Assembly (NCBI GenBank): GCA_938049385.1
Contig: CALIBQ010000044.1
Location: 1 to 64,000, forward strand
Source of the DNA: an uncultured Anaerolineae bacterium
GTDB taxonomy: Bacteria; Chloroflexota; Anaerolineae; JACIWP01
Direction of reading: 5' to 3'
DNA: 64,000 nucleotides
The position numbers were made by a program, and so were the translations under genes. Below the pieces are notes generated by a model. It searched no databases. It had not been told where the DNA came from and saw only the letters and a program-made list of their open reading frames with translations. Positions 8,290 through 17,099 of this stretch are shown one piece after another. How positions within the stretch are numbered: the stretch's first letter is position 1; each line of letters opens with the position of its first letter.

Positions 8290-8829
8290 CTACTCCCACA
8301 GCCGGCGCGCCAACTGCCGCGGCAGTTCATCCCGGTTGTCCTCGGTGACGCCGACCAGAATGGTGGAGGTGTGTCCCAAGCCGGCCAGCCGTTCCCGCAG
8401 TGCCTCCACCAGCTCCGGCCGCACAACGATGAGCACGGCGGCTCCCGGAAAATCGCCCAGTATAGTAAGAAGGGGGGCAAAGCCCTCGCCGCGCAGGAGT
8501 TCCAGCGGGCCAATTTCATCAATGATGACCAGATCATCGCCGGCGCGCAGGGCTTCCTCCACCAGCCGGATGCCCCACCGCAGGACCGACTCATCCATAG
8601 CGAAGGGTCCGACCCGCATACCGGTGTCTGCCTCGGTGCTGTACTGCAGGCGCATTTCGCCCGTATGCAGGTCCTGGAGATAGGCACCGGTTTTTTCGCC
8701 CTGGGGGTTGAACACCGCCGGGGAAATGAACCCGCCGATGCGTTTGCCCCGCCGGCGGCCCTCTTCGGCCAAGCCCTGGCAGACGGTGCTCTTCCCCACC
8801 CGACGCGCGCCGGTCAGCAGGATGATCAC
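8290..8829 (-). CDS. THEP1-type nucleoside-triphosphatase
   Basis: 179 residues from the GTG at 8829, which overlaps the stop of the upstream flavoprotein gene (GTGA). A much longer upstream reading frame exists but lies entirely within that gene. The start MIILLTGARRVGKST carries the Walker A motif, and DDLVIIDEIGPLELL is a clear Walker B. The overall pattern, including GGFISPAV near residue 35, matches the THEP1/NTPase_1 family, soluble P-loop enzymes that hydrolyse NTPs. The physiological role of the family is poorly known. The translational coupling to a geranylgeranyl-reductase-like gene hints at a shared task, but this is not shown by the sequence. Confidence 0.85.
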   Translation of the reverse strand: MIILLTGARRVGKSTVCQGLAEEGRRRGKRIGGFISPAVFNPQGEKTGAYLQDLHTGEMRLQYSTEADTGMRVGPFAMDESVLRWGIRLVEEALRAGDDLVIIDEIGPLELLRGEGFAPLLTILGDFPGAAVLIVVRPELVEALRERLAGLGHTSTILVGVTEDNRDELPRQLARRLWE

Positions 8830-9947
8830 GGCAGGCGCACCAGCCCTTCGAGGAAACAGAGGAGCAGGCCGGTCATGATGCGTGCTTTGCTCGATTGGCC
8901 GTTCAGCCAGCCGGCGAACAGCTCCGTAGCGCGGCGGTTGCGCACGCCGTAGCGGTAGCAGGCCCAGGGATGCTCGTAAAAGAGGCGCGCCAGCAGGAGA
9001 ATGGGGTGGAGGCGGGAGCGGGCGTAGCGCGCCACGGCGCGCGAATAGGCCGGCACCTTGCCCTGGACGATAGCCTTCGCCGCCAGCCGGGCGCTGAAAA
9101 CGGCATGACGGATGCCCTCGCCGCTCAGGGGGTCCACCAGGCCGGCGGCATCGCCGGCCAGCATACACCTTGTGGTGCCGAGCGGTTCCGGCCCGCGATA
9201 CACTGGCAGGGTATGACCGTGCCAGGGCGTGTTCTCCAGCTCTAGGCCGAACTTGCGCATCTCGCGAAGGAGCACCGCTCGCAGTTCACTGCCTTTGCCG
9301 CGAAGCTGGCCGATGCCAACGGAAAGATGGTCGCCCTTAGGGAAAATCCAGAGGTAGCCGTTGCGCAGGGCGCCGAACTCGAATAGAGCGGAATCGGCGA
9401 AGCGCTCCATCACCGCCGGCGCCGGCGTGTGCTCCACCTCCACCGCGCCCACCAGCTCTCTCTGCCGGCGCAGGCCGAGCTGATGGGCCAGGCGCGAGTG
9501 GGCGCCGTCCGCGGCGATGAGATAATCGGCGTGGAGGATGTCTCCGCCGGCCGTGCGCACCCGCACCCCATCGGCCGTTTCCTGCACCTCCTCGACGGTC
9601 ATGCCGTCCCGTACCTCAGCCTGGGCGTGCTGGAGGATGTGCCAGTCGAAGCGGTCGCGCATAACCATGCAGATGGGCCGGCCGGCCAGCGGCCACCGCA
9701 CCGCCTGTTCGCCCCGCCAGGAGTAGATCACGTAGGAGGGCCGGCGCTCTATGACTGGGTCAAAGGAAAAGGGGAACAGGCGGAAGACCGCCGCGGGGAC
9801 CGCGCCGCCGCAGGGCTTATAGCGCGGCAAGCGGTCTTTTTCGAGGACCAAGACGCGGGCGCCGGCCTCTCCCAAGAAATAGGCGGCGGAACTGCCGGCG
9901 GCGCCGGCGCCGGCGATGATTACGTCCCAGTGCAAGGTTCTCACCAT
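8826..9947 (-). CDS. Geranylgeranyl reductase family FAD-dependent oxidoreductase
   Basis: 373 residues. The N-terminal Rossmann dinucleotide fold is plain (DVIIAGAGAAGSSAAYFL, residues 8-25), followed by RYKPCGGAVP near residue 45, typical of the geranylgeranyl reductase/PHBH-like group. The second FAD motif is LAGDAAGLVDPLSGEGI near residue 275. Relatives reduce isoprenoid double bonds in (bacterio)chlorophyll, quinone or lipid side chains. Nothing here shows the substrate, and no photosynthesis genes are in the window, so menaquinone or lipid reduction is as likely as any other role. It lies 34 bases after argS and overlaps the NTPase gene by four bases. Confidence 0.88.
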   Translation of the reverse strand: MVRTLHWDVIIAGAGAAGSSAAYFLGEAGARVLVLEKDRLPRYKPCGGAVPAAVFRLFPFSFDPVIERRPSYVIYSWRGEQAVRWPLAGRPICMVMRDRFDWHILQHAQAEVRDGMTVEEVQETADGVRVRTAGGDILHADYLIAADGAHSRLAHQLGLRRQRELVGAVEVEHTPAPAVMERFADSALFEFGALRNGYLWIFPKGDHLSVGIGQLRGKGSELRAVLLREMRKFGLELENTPWHGHTLPVYRGPEPLGTTRCMLAGDAAGLVDPLSGEGIRHAVFSARLAAKAIVQGKVPAYSRAVARYARSRLHPILLLARLFYEHPWACYRYGVRNRRATELFAGWLNGQSSKARIMTGLLLCFLEGLVRLP

Positions 9948-9981
9948 GTCCAGTGCACCTGGATGCAGTATCTCTCGCTAG

Positions 9982-11646
9982 CTACATGGTTTCGGGCGCG
10001 CTCATGCCCATCATGCGCAGGACGCGTGCCAGCACCAGCTTGGTAGCGGCGACCAGCTTCAGGCGTGCCTTGGTGATGGCCTCGTCCTCTGGCAGGCTGG
10101 AAAGCACCCGGCAGTCGCGGTAGAAGGCATGGAAGGCGCTGGCCAGGTCCATGGCATAGTAGGTCAGATGATGGGGCGCTAGGCGCGCGGCGGCCAGCTC
10201 GATGATCTCTGGCAGTCTCAGCATCTCGCGTATCAGCGCGATCTCCGAGGGGTGCTGGAGCAGGGAGGTATCGCCGGCGCTGTAGTCCATATCGCCGGCC
10301 TTGCGCAGGATGCTGGCGATGCGCGCATGCGCGTACTGGACATAATATACCGGGTTCTCGTTGGACTGCTCTTTAGCTAGCTCCAGGTCGAAGTCCATCT
10401 GACTCTCGGCGGCCCGGGACAGGAGGAAGAAGCGCACTGCATCGGGGCCGACCTCTTCCACCACCTCGCGCAGGGTGATGAGGTCGCCCGTGCGCTTGGA
10501 CAGCCGCACGACCTCTCCGCCGCGCTTGAGCGTCACCAATTGATAGAGCAGGAGCGTCAGGCGGTCCGGGTCCAGCCCCAGCGCCTGCATCATGATTTTC
10601 ATGCGCGGCACATGGCCTTGATGGTCGGCCCCCCAGACGTCAATGACCCACTCGAAGCCGCGCACGACGAACTTGTTGTAATGGTAGGCGATGTCCGAGG
10701 CGAAGTAGCCGGGGGTGCCGTCGGAGCGGATAAGCACCTCGTCCTTGTCGCCGCCGAGCTTGGTGGCGGTGAACCAGACGGCGCCCTCGCGTTCCTCGAC
10801 CATGCCGGCGGCCCGCAGGATTTCCATCACCTTCTGGAAGGTATCGTCCTGATAGAGGGAGCGCTCAGAGAACCAGCAGTCGTAATAGACGCCGATAAGC
10901 TCCAAGTCCTGGCGGATGCCGGCCACGGTGCGCTCCAAGGCGATCTCGCCCAACTGCCGGGTGGCCTCCTCGCGCGGCATATGGAGGAATGTATCGCCGT
11001 ACTCCTCGGCCAACTGCCGGCCCAGCTCGATCATGTACTGGCCGAAATAGCCGGCCTCGGGCATGGGTTCGTCAATGCCCAGCGCCTGGGCATAGCGCAC
11101 ATAGGCGGTGGCGGCGAAGTTGTCGAACTGGGTGCCGCGGTCGTTGATGTAGTACTCGCGGTACACGTCATAGCCGGCGGCCTGCAGGACGTTGGCCAGT
11201 GTGTCGCCGATGACGGCGTTGCGCGCCGAGCCAATATGCAGGGGGCCGGTGGGATTGACGCTGACGAACTCCACCTGCGTCTTTTTCCCCTTGCCCAGGT
11301 CAATGTTGCCGAACGTCTCGCCGGCGGCCAGGATGGTGTCCACCTGGCGGGCGATCCATTCCTGGCTGAGGGTGAAGTTGATGAAGCCCGGTCGGGCGGG
11401 CTGGACCTTCGCCAGCATGGGCGCGGCCGGGAAGTGGGCCGCGATGGTCTCGGCTACCTCCAGGGGGCGCCGGCCGATTTTGCCGGCCAACTGCAGGGCC
11501 AGCGGTGTGGCATAGTCCCCCAAGTTGGCCTGCTTAGGGCGCTCCAGGATGATTTCCGGGAGCTCCAGCTCGGCCGGCAGGGCGCCGGCGCGCTGAGCGG
11601 CTTCCACAGCTTCTTTCAGCAACCGGTTCAGTTCGCGCAGGATCAA
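9982..11646 (-). CDS. argS: Arginyl-tRNA synthetase
   Basis: 554 residues, typical for ArgRS. It is a class I enzyme that charges tRNA-Arg in the cytoplasm. Seen: an N-terminal additional domain (1-110), the HIGH motif in PTGPLHIGSARNAVIGD (about residues 130-146), a KMSKS-like RLSKRTGDLITL near residue 380, and a C-terminal helical anticodon-binding domain ending VLRMMGMSAPETM. The start ATG at 11646 gives the expected length. It lies between polA and the flavoprotein gene in the same minus-strand run. The 70-base polA-argS gap shows no promoter. Confidence 0.97.
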   Translation of the reverse strand: MILRELNRLLKEAVEAAQRAGALPAELELPEIILERPKQANLGDYATPLALQLAGKIGRRPLEVAETIAAHFPAAPMLAKVQPARPGFINFTLSQEWIARQVDTILAAGETFGNIDLGKGKKTQVEFVSVNPTGPLHIGSARNAVIGDTLANVLQAAGYDVYREYYINDRGTQFDNFAATAYVRYAQALGIDEPMPEAGYFGQYMIELGRQLAEEYGDTFLHMPREEATRQLGEIALERTVAGIRQDLELIGVYYDCWFSERSLYQDDTFQKVMEILRAAGMVEEREGAVWFTATKLGGDKDEVLIRSDGTPGYFASDIAYHYNKFVVRGFEWVIDVWGADHQGHVPRMKIMMQALGLDPDRLTLLLYQLVTLKRGGEVVRLSKRTGDLITLREVVEEVGPDAVRFFLLSRAAESQMDFDLELAKEQSNENPVYYVQYAHARIASILRKAGDMDYSAGDTSLLQHPSEIALIREMLRLPEIIELAAARLAPHHLTYYAMDLASAFHAFYRDCRVLSSLPEDEAITKARLKLVAATKLVLARVLRMMGMSAPETM

Positions 11647-11716
11647 TGTGGGTCTCCTCCAGCTCTATGTTCTACAGCACAGCGCTGATACTGCTGGGCC
11701 ATCGGCGGCGGGCCGG

Positions 11717-14518
11717 CTAGCATGCTTCCATCTGCCCCCAGTTGGGGCCGGCCTGGCAGTCCACCTTCAGGGGCACCTTCAGCGGGTACGCGTTCTCCAT
11801 AATATCCTTCACCAGGGCGGCGGCGTCACGCGTTTCCTCGGCTGGCACCTCCAGCACAAGCTCGTCGTGCACCTGGAGCAGGAGCCGACTGCGCATGCCC
11901 CGCTCTTTCAGGGTATGGTGCAGGCGGATCATGGCGATCTTGATGATGTCAGCCGCCGTGCCCTGCACCGGCATGTTGATGGCCATGCGTTCCGCGGCAG
12001 CGCGCAGGCCGGCGGGTATCTTTTGGCCGGCCTGCAGTTCCGGGAAGTAGCGGCGCCGGCCCAACAGCGTCTCCACGTAGCCCTTCTTTGCCGCCTCTTC
12101 CTTACACCGCTCCACATATTCCTTGACCCGGGGATACTGCTGGAAGTACGCCCGGATGAAGGCCGCCGCATCCTCGTTGGACATGCCGGTCTGCTGGGCC
12201 AGGCCGTACGCCGTAACGCCGTAAATAATAGCGAAATTCGTCGTCTTGGCAATCCGGCGCATCTCCGGTGTCACTTCTTCCTTGGGCACGCGGAAGATAA
12301 CGGAGGCGGTGAAGGTGTGGATGTCCTCGCCGCGCTGGAAGGCCGCTACAAGCTGGGGGTCATCGGTCATATGGGCCAGGATGCGCAGTTCGACCTGGGA
12401 ATAGTCCGCCGAGAGCAGGAGCCAGCCGTCCTCGGCGACAAAGGCCTCGCGCACCCGCCGGCCGATGGGGGTGCGGATGGGGATATTCTGCAGGTTTGGG
12501 TCGCTGGAAGAAAGCCGGCCGGTGACCGTGCCGGTCTGGTTGAAGGAGGTGTGCACGCGCCCGGTCTGCGGATTGACCAGCGCCGGCAGGGTCTCGATAT
12601 AGGTGGATTTGATCTTGGCGATCTGGCGGTGCTCCAGGATTTTCTCCACCACCGGGTGCGCATCGCGCAGTTTTTCCAGCACGTCGGCGGAGGTGGAATA
12701 TTTGCCGGCGGTCGTCTTCTTCAGCCCCTTGGCCGAAAGCCCCAGGTGCACGAACAGGGCATCGGAGAGCTGTTGGGAGGACTGCAGGTTGAAGCGGTAG
12801 CCAACCATGCGGTATATCTCTTCCTCCAGCTCTGCCATGCGGGCGGCCAGCTCGCGGTCCAGCTCCTGGAGGACACCTACGTCCAGCTTGATGCCGGCCA
12901 TCTCCATATCAGCCAGCACCGCCACCAGCGGCATCTCCACCTCGGTGAACAGGTGCCAGAGGTTTTTCTCCTTCAGCTCCGCTTCCTGCAGGGGTTTCAG
13001 GCGCAGGAGCATGTCGGCGTCCGCCGCGGCATACGGGCCGGCCTGTTCGACGGACACATTGGCCATGCTGTCCTGGTGCTTCCCGCTCCCGATAAGGTCG
13101 GTGATGGGAGTCATCTCCATGCCCAGCCTCTGCCAGACCAGGTTCTTCAGGCCCAGGTTGCGGCTGGCCGGGTCAATCAGCCATTCGGCGATCATGGTGT
13201 CGAACAGGGGGCCTCGCACCTCCAGGCCGTGCCGGCGCAGGATGATCAGGTCGTAGATGGCGTTGTGGGCGACCATGGGAATCTGCGGGTTGGCGAGCAC
13301 GGGATGAAGATGCCGGCGCACCGTTTCCATGGACAACTGCTGGCCGCGCGCATGCCCGACCGGGATGTAATAGCCCTCGCCGGCCTTGTCGGAGAAGGAA
13401 ATGCCCACCAAATCCGCTTCCATGGGGCGCAGGCTGGTAGTTTCGGTGTCAAAGGCCACCGCCGGCGCTTGCTCCAGCCGCTTTGCCAGCTCCTGAAGCG
13501 CTTCTTCCTCCTGCACCACGCGATAGGTGCCGAGGGCTGGTTTGGGCGGGACGGCGGCGGCGAATTTGGCGGAAGGCAGTGCTTCTTCCGGGAAGATAGG
13601 TAACTGGGTGGGGCCGGCCGGCGCGGCTTCCACGGGTGCCGGCAGGCGGCTTACCAGCGAGCGGAACTCCAGCTCGCGGAACAGCTCCAGCACGCGCTCG
13701 CGGTCGTAGCCGGCGAAACGGCAGGCCTCCAACTGCAGGGAGATGGGGGCATCGCGCCGGATGCGCGCCAGCTCCTTGCTCAGGAAGGCCTGTTCACGGT
13801 GCTCCTCCAGTGCCTGGCGCAAGCGGGCGTTGGTGATTTCATCCAGATGCTCGTAGATGTTTTCCAGCGTGCCGTATTTCTGGAGCAGCTGGGTGGCGGT
13901 CTTCTCCCCAATACCCGGGATGCCCGGGATATTGTCCGATTTGTCGCCGATGAGGGCTTTATAATCAATGAGCTGTTGGGGGCGCAGGCCGTAGCGCTGG
14001 AGCACCGCCTTCTCGTCGTAGATGACGACATCGGAGAAGCGCCGGCCGGAGGTCATTACTCGCACCAGAGGGTCGATCAACTGAAAGGCATCGGTATCCC
14101 CCGTCACGATGAGGGTCGGCATACCCTGTTTCTCGGCCTGGGCGCTCAGGGTGCCCAGCACATCATCGGCCTCATATCCCTCCAGGGTGAAGATCGGGAT
14201 GCGGAATGCCTCCAGAAGCTGGTTGATGCGCTCAAGCTGATAGCGCATTTCGTCAGGCATGACGGCGCGGTGCGCCTTATATTCCGGGAAGCGCTCGTGG
14301 CGGAAGGTCTTTCCGACGTCGAAGGCCACCGCGATATATGCCGGCTGAAGCTCCTGCAGGGCATTGAGGAGCATGGAGGTGAAGCCGTAGACAGCGTTGG
14401 TCAGCTCACCGCGCGAGGTGGCCAGCGTCGCCGGCAGGGCATGAAACGCGCGATAGGCCAGCGAATGCCCATCAATCAACACCAACTGCGGACGCTTGCC
14501 TTCACCTTCCTGTGACAC
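11717..14518 (-). CDS. polA: DNA polymerase I
   Basis: 933 residues from a GTG start preceded by AAGGAGAGGG. The protein has three domains: a 5'-3' flap nuclease (1-300, LVLIDGHSLAYRAFHALP), a 3'-5' exonuclease (about 340-530) and the polymerase. The proofreading site looks intact: AFDTETTSL gives Asp and Glu, HNAIYDLI the second Asp, and YAAADAD the Tyr and last Asp. Polymerase motifs A (DYSQVELRIL), B (RRIAKTTNFAIIYG) and C (QVHDELVLEVP) are complete. The Phe in motif B is the residue that discriminates against dideoxynucleotides in the family. It follows the REC-roadblock gene by 51 bases, with argS downstream. Confidence 0.97.
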   Translation of the reverse strand: MSQEGEGKRPQLVLIDGHSLAYRAFHALPATLATSRGELTNAVYGFTSMLLNALQELQPAYIAVAFDVGKTFRHERFPEYKAHRAVMPDEMRYQLERINQLLEAFRIPIFTLEGYEADDVLGTLSAQAEKQGMPTLIVTGDTDAFQLIDPLVRVMTSGRRFSDVVIYDEKAVLQRYGLRPQQLIDYKALIGDKSDNIPGIPGIGEKTATQLLQKYGTLENIYEHLDEITNARLRQALEEHREQAFLSKELARIRRDAPISLQLEACRFAGYDRERVLELFRELEFRSLVSRLPAPVEAAPAGPTQLPIFPEEALPSAKFAAAVPPKPALGTYRVVQEEEALQELAKRLEQAPAVAFDTETTSLRPMEADLVGISFSDKAGEGYYIPVGHARGQQLSMETVRRHLHPVLANPQIPMVAHNAIYDLIILRRHGLEVRGPLFDTMIAEWLIDPASRNLGLKNLVWQRLGMEMTPITDLIGSGKHQDSMANVSVEQAGPYAAADADMLLRLKPLQEAELKEKNLWHLFTEVEMPLVAVLADMEMAGIKLDVGVLQELDRELAARMAELEEEIYRMVGYRFNLQSSQQLSDALFVHLGLSAKGLKKTTAGKYSTSADVLEKLRDAHPVVEKILEHRQIAKIKSTYIETLPALVNPQTGRVHTSFNQTGTVTGRLSSSDPNLQNIPIRTPIGRRVREAFVAEDGWLLLSADYSQVELRILAHMTDDPQLVAAFQRGEDIHTFTASVIFRVPKEEVTPEMRRIAKTTNFAIIYGVTAYGLAQQTGMSNEDAAAFIRAYFQQYPRVKEYVERCKEEAAKKGYVETLLGRRRYFPELQAGQKIPAGLRAAAERMAINMPVQGTAADIIKIAMIRLHHTLKERGMRSRLLLQVHDELVLEVPAEETRDAAALVKDIMENAYPLKVPLKVDCQAGPNWGQMEAC

Positions 14519-14569
14519 AGTTCCCTCTCCTTCCGGGCAAAGTACTGCCCGAACGCATACACAGGCGCA

Positions 14570-15358
14570 CTATGCGAGCAAATCGGCCAGGCGTTCGGCG
14601 GCCTGGCGCATCTGATAGCGCAGAATGCCCAGCGGGGTATCGGCCCCCAGGACGCAGGCCAGGAGCCAGCCCGGGCGCACGGTCTGCCAGTAGATGCGCC
14701 GGCGCGTCCCTTCGAGATAGCCGTGCAAGGGGCCGGCGTCCTGTGATTCTCCCAACAGGGCCATGATTTCCTGCGAATCCGCATGCAGGCGGCGCAAGAG
14801 CGGGGCGAGGGCTTCCGGCTCCACCCGTCCGACTGCTCCCGAGGCCAGCGCCACACCCATAGGGCCAACCAGCAGGACCGCTTCGGAGACCAGCTCCCGC
14901 TGAAGCTCCCCGACGACCCGGATGATGGCCTGGTCGCGCGAGGGGGCGGCCGGCGGAGGTGGGGATGCAGGAGCGGTTGGCTCGATTTCTGGCGGTTTAC
15001 GCTCCATGGCCTGGCGCAGGATGGTCTGCAGGTCATCGAAGAAAAAGGGTTTGGGCAGGATGCCTTGGACCTCGATGGAGCGGAAGCTCTCGTCCAGCTC
15101 TTCCCCTTCCAGCGGGATGAGCACCAGGCGCAGGGTGGGGTAGCGCCGGCGCACCTCCCGCACGAACTCCAGCGGGCTGGTGTCCTGCAGGCCGGTGTCA
15201 ATGATGACCATATCGGATGCGGCGCGCGCCAGACAGGCCCAGGCATCTTTGGCGGAGGCCGCCGCCTCCGCCGAATAGCCCAGCGCCCCGGTGATGGTCT
15301 GGCAGAGCATCTGTGCGAATGCCGGGTCGTTGTCAACGACGAGGACACGCGGTGGCAT
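14570..15358 (-). CDS. Receiver domain-roadblock domain fusion protein
   Basis: 262 residues. Residues 1-120 form a CheY-like receiver with VLVVDNDPAF, the phospho-acceptor Asp in MVIIDTGLQ, and the Lys in LPKPFFF. A Pro/Ala-rich linker (about 125-150) leads to a roadblock/LC7 domain (about 153-262). No DNA-binding or enzyme domain is present, so the predicted output is a phosphorylation-controlled protein contact, perhaps with a small GTPase. This is an inference from the domain order. It is the first gene of the polA-argS run and has a perfect consensus promoter at 15413-15441. Confidence 0.85.
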   Translation of the reverse strand: MPPRVLVVDNDPAFAQMLCQTITGALGYSAEAAASAKDAWACLARAASDMVIIDTGLQDTSPLEFVREVRRRYPTLRLVLIPLEGEELDESFRSIEVQGILPKPFFFDDLQTILRQAMERKPPEIEPTAPASPPPPAAPSRDQAIIRVVGELQRELVSEAVLLVGPMGVALASGAVGRVEPEALAPLLRRLHADSQEIMALLGESQDAGPLHGYLEGTRRRIYWQTVRPGWLLACVLGADTPLGILRYQMRQAAERLADLLA

Positions 15359-15412
15359 GCTGGATCGCTCCCCGCCGGCCGCGGCAGGTTTGGCAAGGGG
15401 CCGGCACTCCGC

Positions 15413-15441
15413 ATTATACGATTCCCGGCGGGGCTTGTCAA
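15413..15441 (-). promoter_or_regulatory. Consensus promoter of the REC-roadblock/polA run
   Basis: On the minus strand: TTGACA (15441-15436), a 17-base spacer, TATAAT (15418-15413). Both hexamers are perfect. Transcription would start near 15406, about 48 bases before the ATG at 15358. It is divergent from the promoter at 15535-15563. Confidence 0.85.
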
Positions 15442-15534
15442 CGCGGGGGCGATCCCCACACCGGTCCGATGATTATGCGCGCCATAACTTGGGATATTTA
15501 GATGAGCGGCGTCGGGCCTGATTAGGGGGCGCGC

Positions 15535-15563
15535 TTGACAGTGCCGGCGCCCCGTGCTATCCT
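15535..15563 (+). promoter_or_regulatory. Promoter of the zinc-ribbon membrane protein gene
   Basis: TTGACA at 15535-15540, a 17-base spacer, TATCCT at 15558-15563. Transcription would start near 15570, 32 bases before the ATG at 15602. Confidence 0.75.
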
Positions 15564-15601
15564 GTGGCAGACTTCATGGGTTGGAGCGGCACAGCAGGGC
15601 G

Positions 15602-16990
15602 ATGAGCACCTCCGGCGATGACTTACTGCGCATGTGCCTGGCGACGGGCATCGCTGCTGCCAAGGCTGGCGACAAATATCAGGCGCGCCTCTATCTCGAG
15701 CGCGCCCTGCGCTTACAGCCTTCCCCCGAGGAACGGGTGCAGGCTCTGCTGTATCTCCAGCAAATTGCGGATGATCCGGTGGAGCGCCGCGCCTATCTGG
15801 AGCAAATTCTCATTTTCGACCCGGCCAATCCCACCGCGCGGCAGGAGCTGGCCATTCTGGAGGGCCGGCTCACGCGGGAACAACTGCGGTCCCCAGACGC
15901 ATCGGCAGAGTCAGAGCCGGCGCAGGGACCCGAACCAATCCCTAGTCGGCGCTTCGTCTGCAAGAACTGCGGCGGCATCATGCGGTTCGATCCCTGGAAA
16001 GGACGTCTGCTTTGCCAGTACTGCGGCCATACCATCCTCCCTAGCGAGGCAGTGCAGGCCGGCTATGTCGTGGTGGAAGGGGATTTCCTGACCACTCTGC
16101 CGACAGAGGTGGGGCATCGCTGGCAGAAGCAATCCTATGCGGTTCGCTGTGCCGGCTGTGGCGCTACCAGCATCCTCCCCGAGGGACAGTTCAGCGCCTC
16201 CTGCCCGTTCTGCGGCTCCCCGCAGGTGGTGCACATCGAGCTGGACGCCGATGTCATCCCGCCGCACGGCATCCTGCCGTTCCGCATCTCGCAGGAGCAG
16301 GCCCTTACCGCAGTGCAGGAATGGTTGGGGTCGGGATGGTTCACGCCGGCAGACCTGCGGCGCTCTGCCCGGCTCGCTTCCATCCGGCGGGCATACCTGC
16401 CCTTCTGGGCGTTCGATTTTATCGGTACGGTCAAGTGGAATGCCCTGATGCAGAGCGGTTCCGAATGGGTACCCACTGCCGATGCCCTGTCCATTTTTGA
16501 GGAAGGTGTGCTCGTACCGGCTTCCTCTTCCGTGCCGGCCAGCCTGCTCGAGCAGGCGATGGACTTTGACCTGCATGAGCTGGAACCTTTTGCTCCTGAA
16601 AAGCTGGCCGGCTGGCCGGCAGAGCTGTATCAGGTTTCCCTAGCCGATGCCTCTATCCGGGCGCGCGAGCGCGTCGCCCATATGGTGCGCGAGCGCATCG
16701 CCGGCCAGCTTTTCCCGGGCCAGAATATTCGCTCCCTTTCCATCAGCACCCATATGGTCAACATTGATCGTTTCCAGCATCTTCTCCTGCCTTTTTGGCT
16801 GATGAGCTACCGCTATCGCGACGGGGTGCGGCATGTGGTGGTGAACGGGCAGACAGGCAGGGTCGCCGGCGAGCTTCCTCGCACGTATGCTCCTCTGCTC
16901 ATCCTGGCCGGCCTGGCGCTGGCGGTCATCGCCGCCTTCACTGTGCTGATCTACCTCATTACTTCCTCCGGTGGAATAGGCTTCCCCTGA
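15602..16990 (+). CDS. TPR and zinc-ribbon protein with C-terminal membrane anchor (unknown function)
   Basis: 462 residues from the ATG at 15602. An earlier in-frame start at 15554 would lie inside the -10 element of the promoter. Residues 5-90 are TPR-like helices (AGDKYQARLYLERALRLQPS). A first zinc ribbon follows (CKNCGG ... CQYCGH) and then a second (CAGCGA ... CPFCGS). A domain with repeated aromatic phrases YLPFWAFDF and LLPFWLMSY follows, and one hydrophobic helix near the C-terminus (LLILAGLALAVIAAFTVLIY). Proteins with TFIIB-type ribbons and a PFW motif occur in several phyla without an assigned role. Membrane association is inferred. fabF follows after 109 bases. Confidence 0.75.
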   Translation: MSTSGDDLLRMCLATGIAAAKAGDKYQARLYLERALRLQPSPEERVQALLYLQQIADDPVERRAYLEQILIFDPANPTARQELAILEGRLTREQLRSPDASAESEPAQGPEPIPSRRFVCKNCGGIMRFDPWKGRLLCQYCGHTILPSEAVQAGYVVVEGDFLTTLPTEVGHRWQKQSYAVRCAGCGATSILPEGQFSASCPFCGSPQVVHIELDADVIPPHGILPFRISQEQALTAVQEWLGSGWFTPADLRRSARLASIRRAYLPFWAFDFIGTVKWNALMQSGSEWVPTADALSIFEEGVLVPASSSVPASLLEQAMDFDLHELEPFAPEKLAGWPAELYQVSLADASIRARERVAHMVRERIAGQLFPGQNIRSLSISTHMVNIDRFQHLLLPFWLMSYRYRDGVRHVVVNGQTGRVAGELPRTYAPLLILAGLALAVIAAFTVLIYLITSSGGIGFP

Positions 16991-17099
16991 TCTAAGACCC
17001 GACCCGCGACTTTCGACCTCTTGCAGGGTTATCATCTTTTGAATGTGCCGGTACCCCAGAGGCCGGCACGTCCCACATTCCATTCGCGTGGAGGATGTC

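Noticed and set aside
8830-9168. N-terminal extension of the NTPase to 9168
   Set aside because: It lies inside the flavoprotein gene in another frame and is Pro/Arg-rich; the GTGA overlap at 8829 gives the normal family start.
11648-13603. 651-residue plus-strand open frame opposite polA
   Set aside because: Antisense shadow of DNA polymerase I; His/Gln/Gly-rich composition typical of such shadows.
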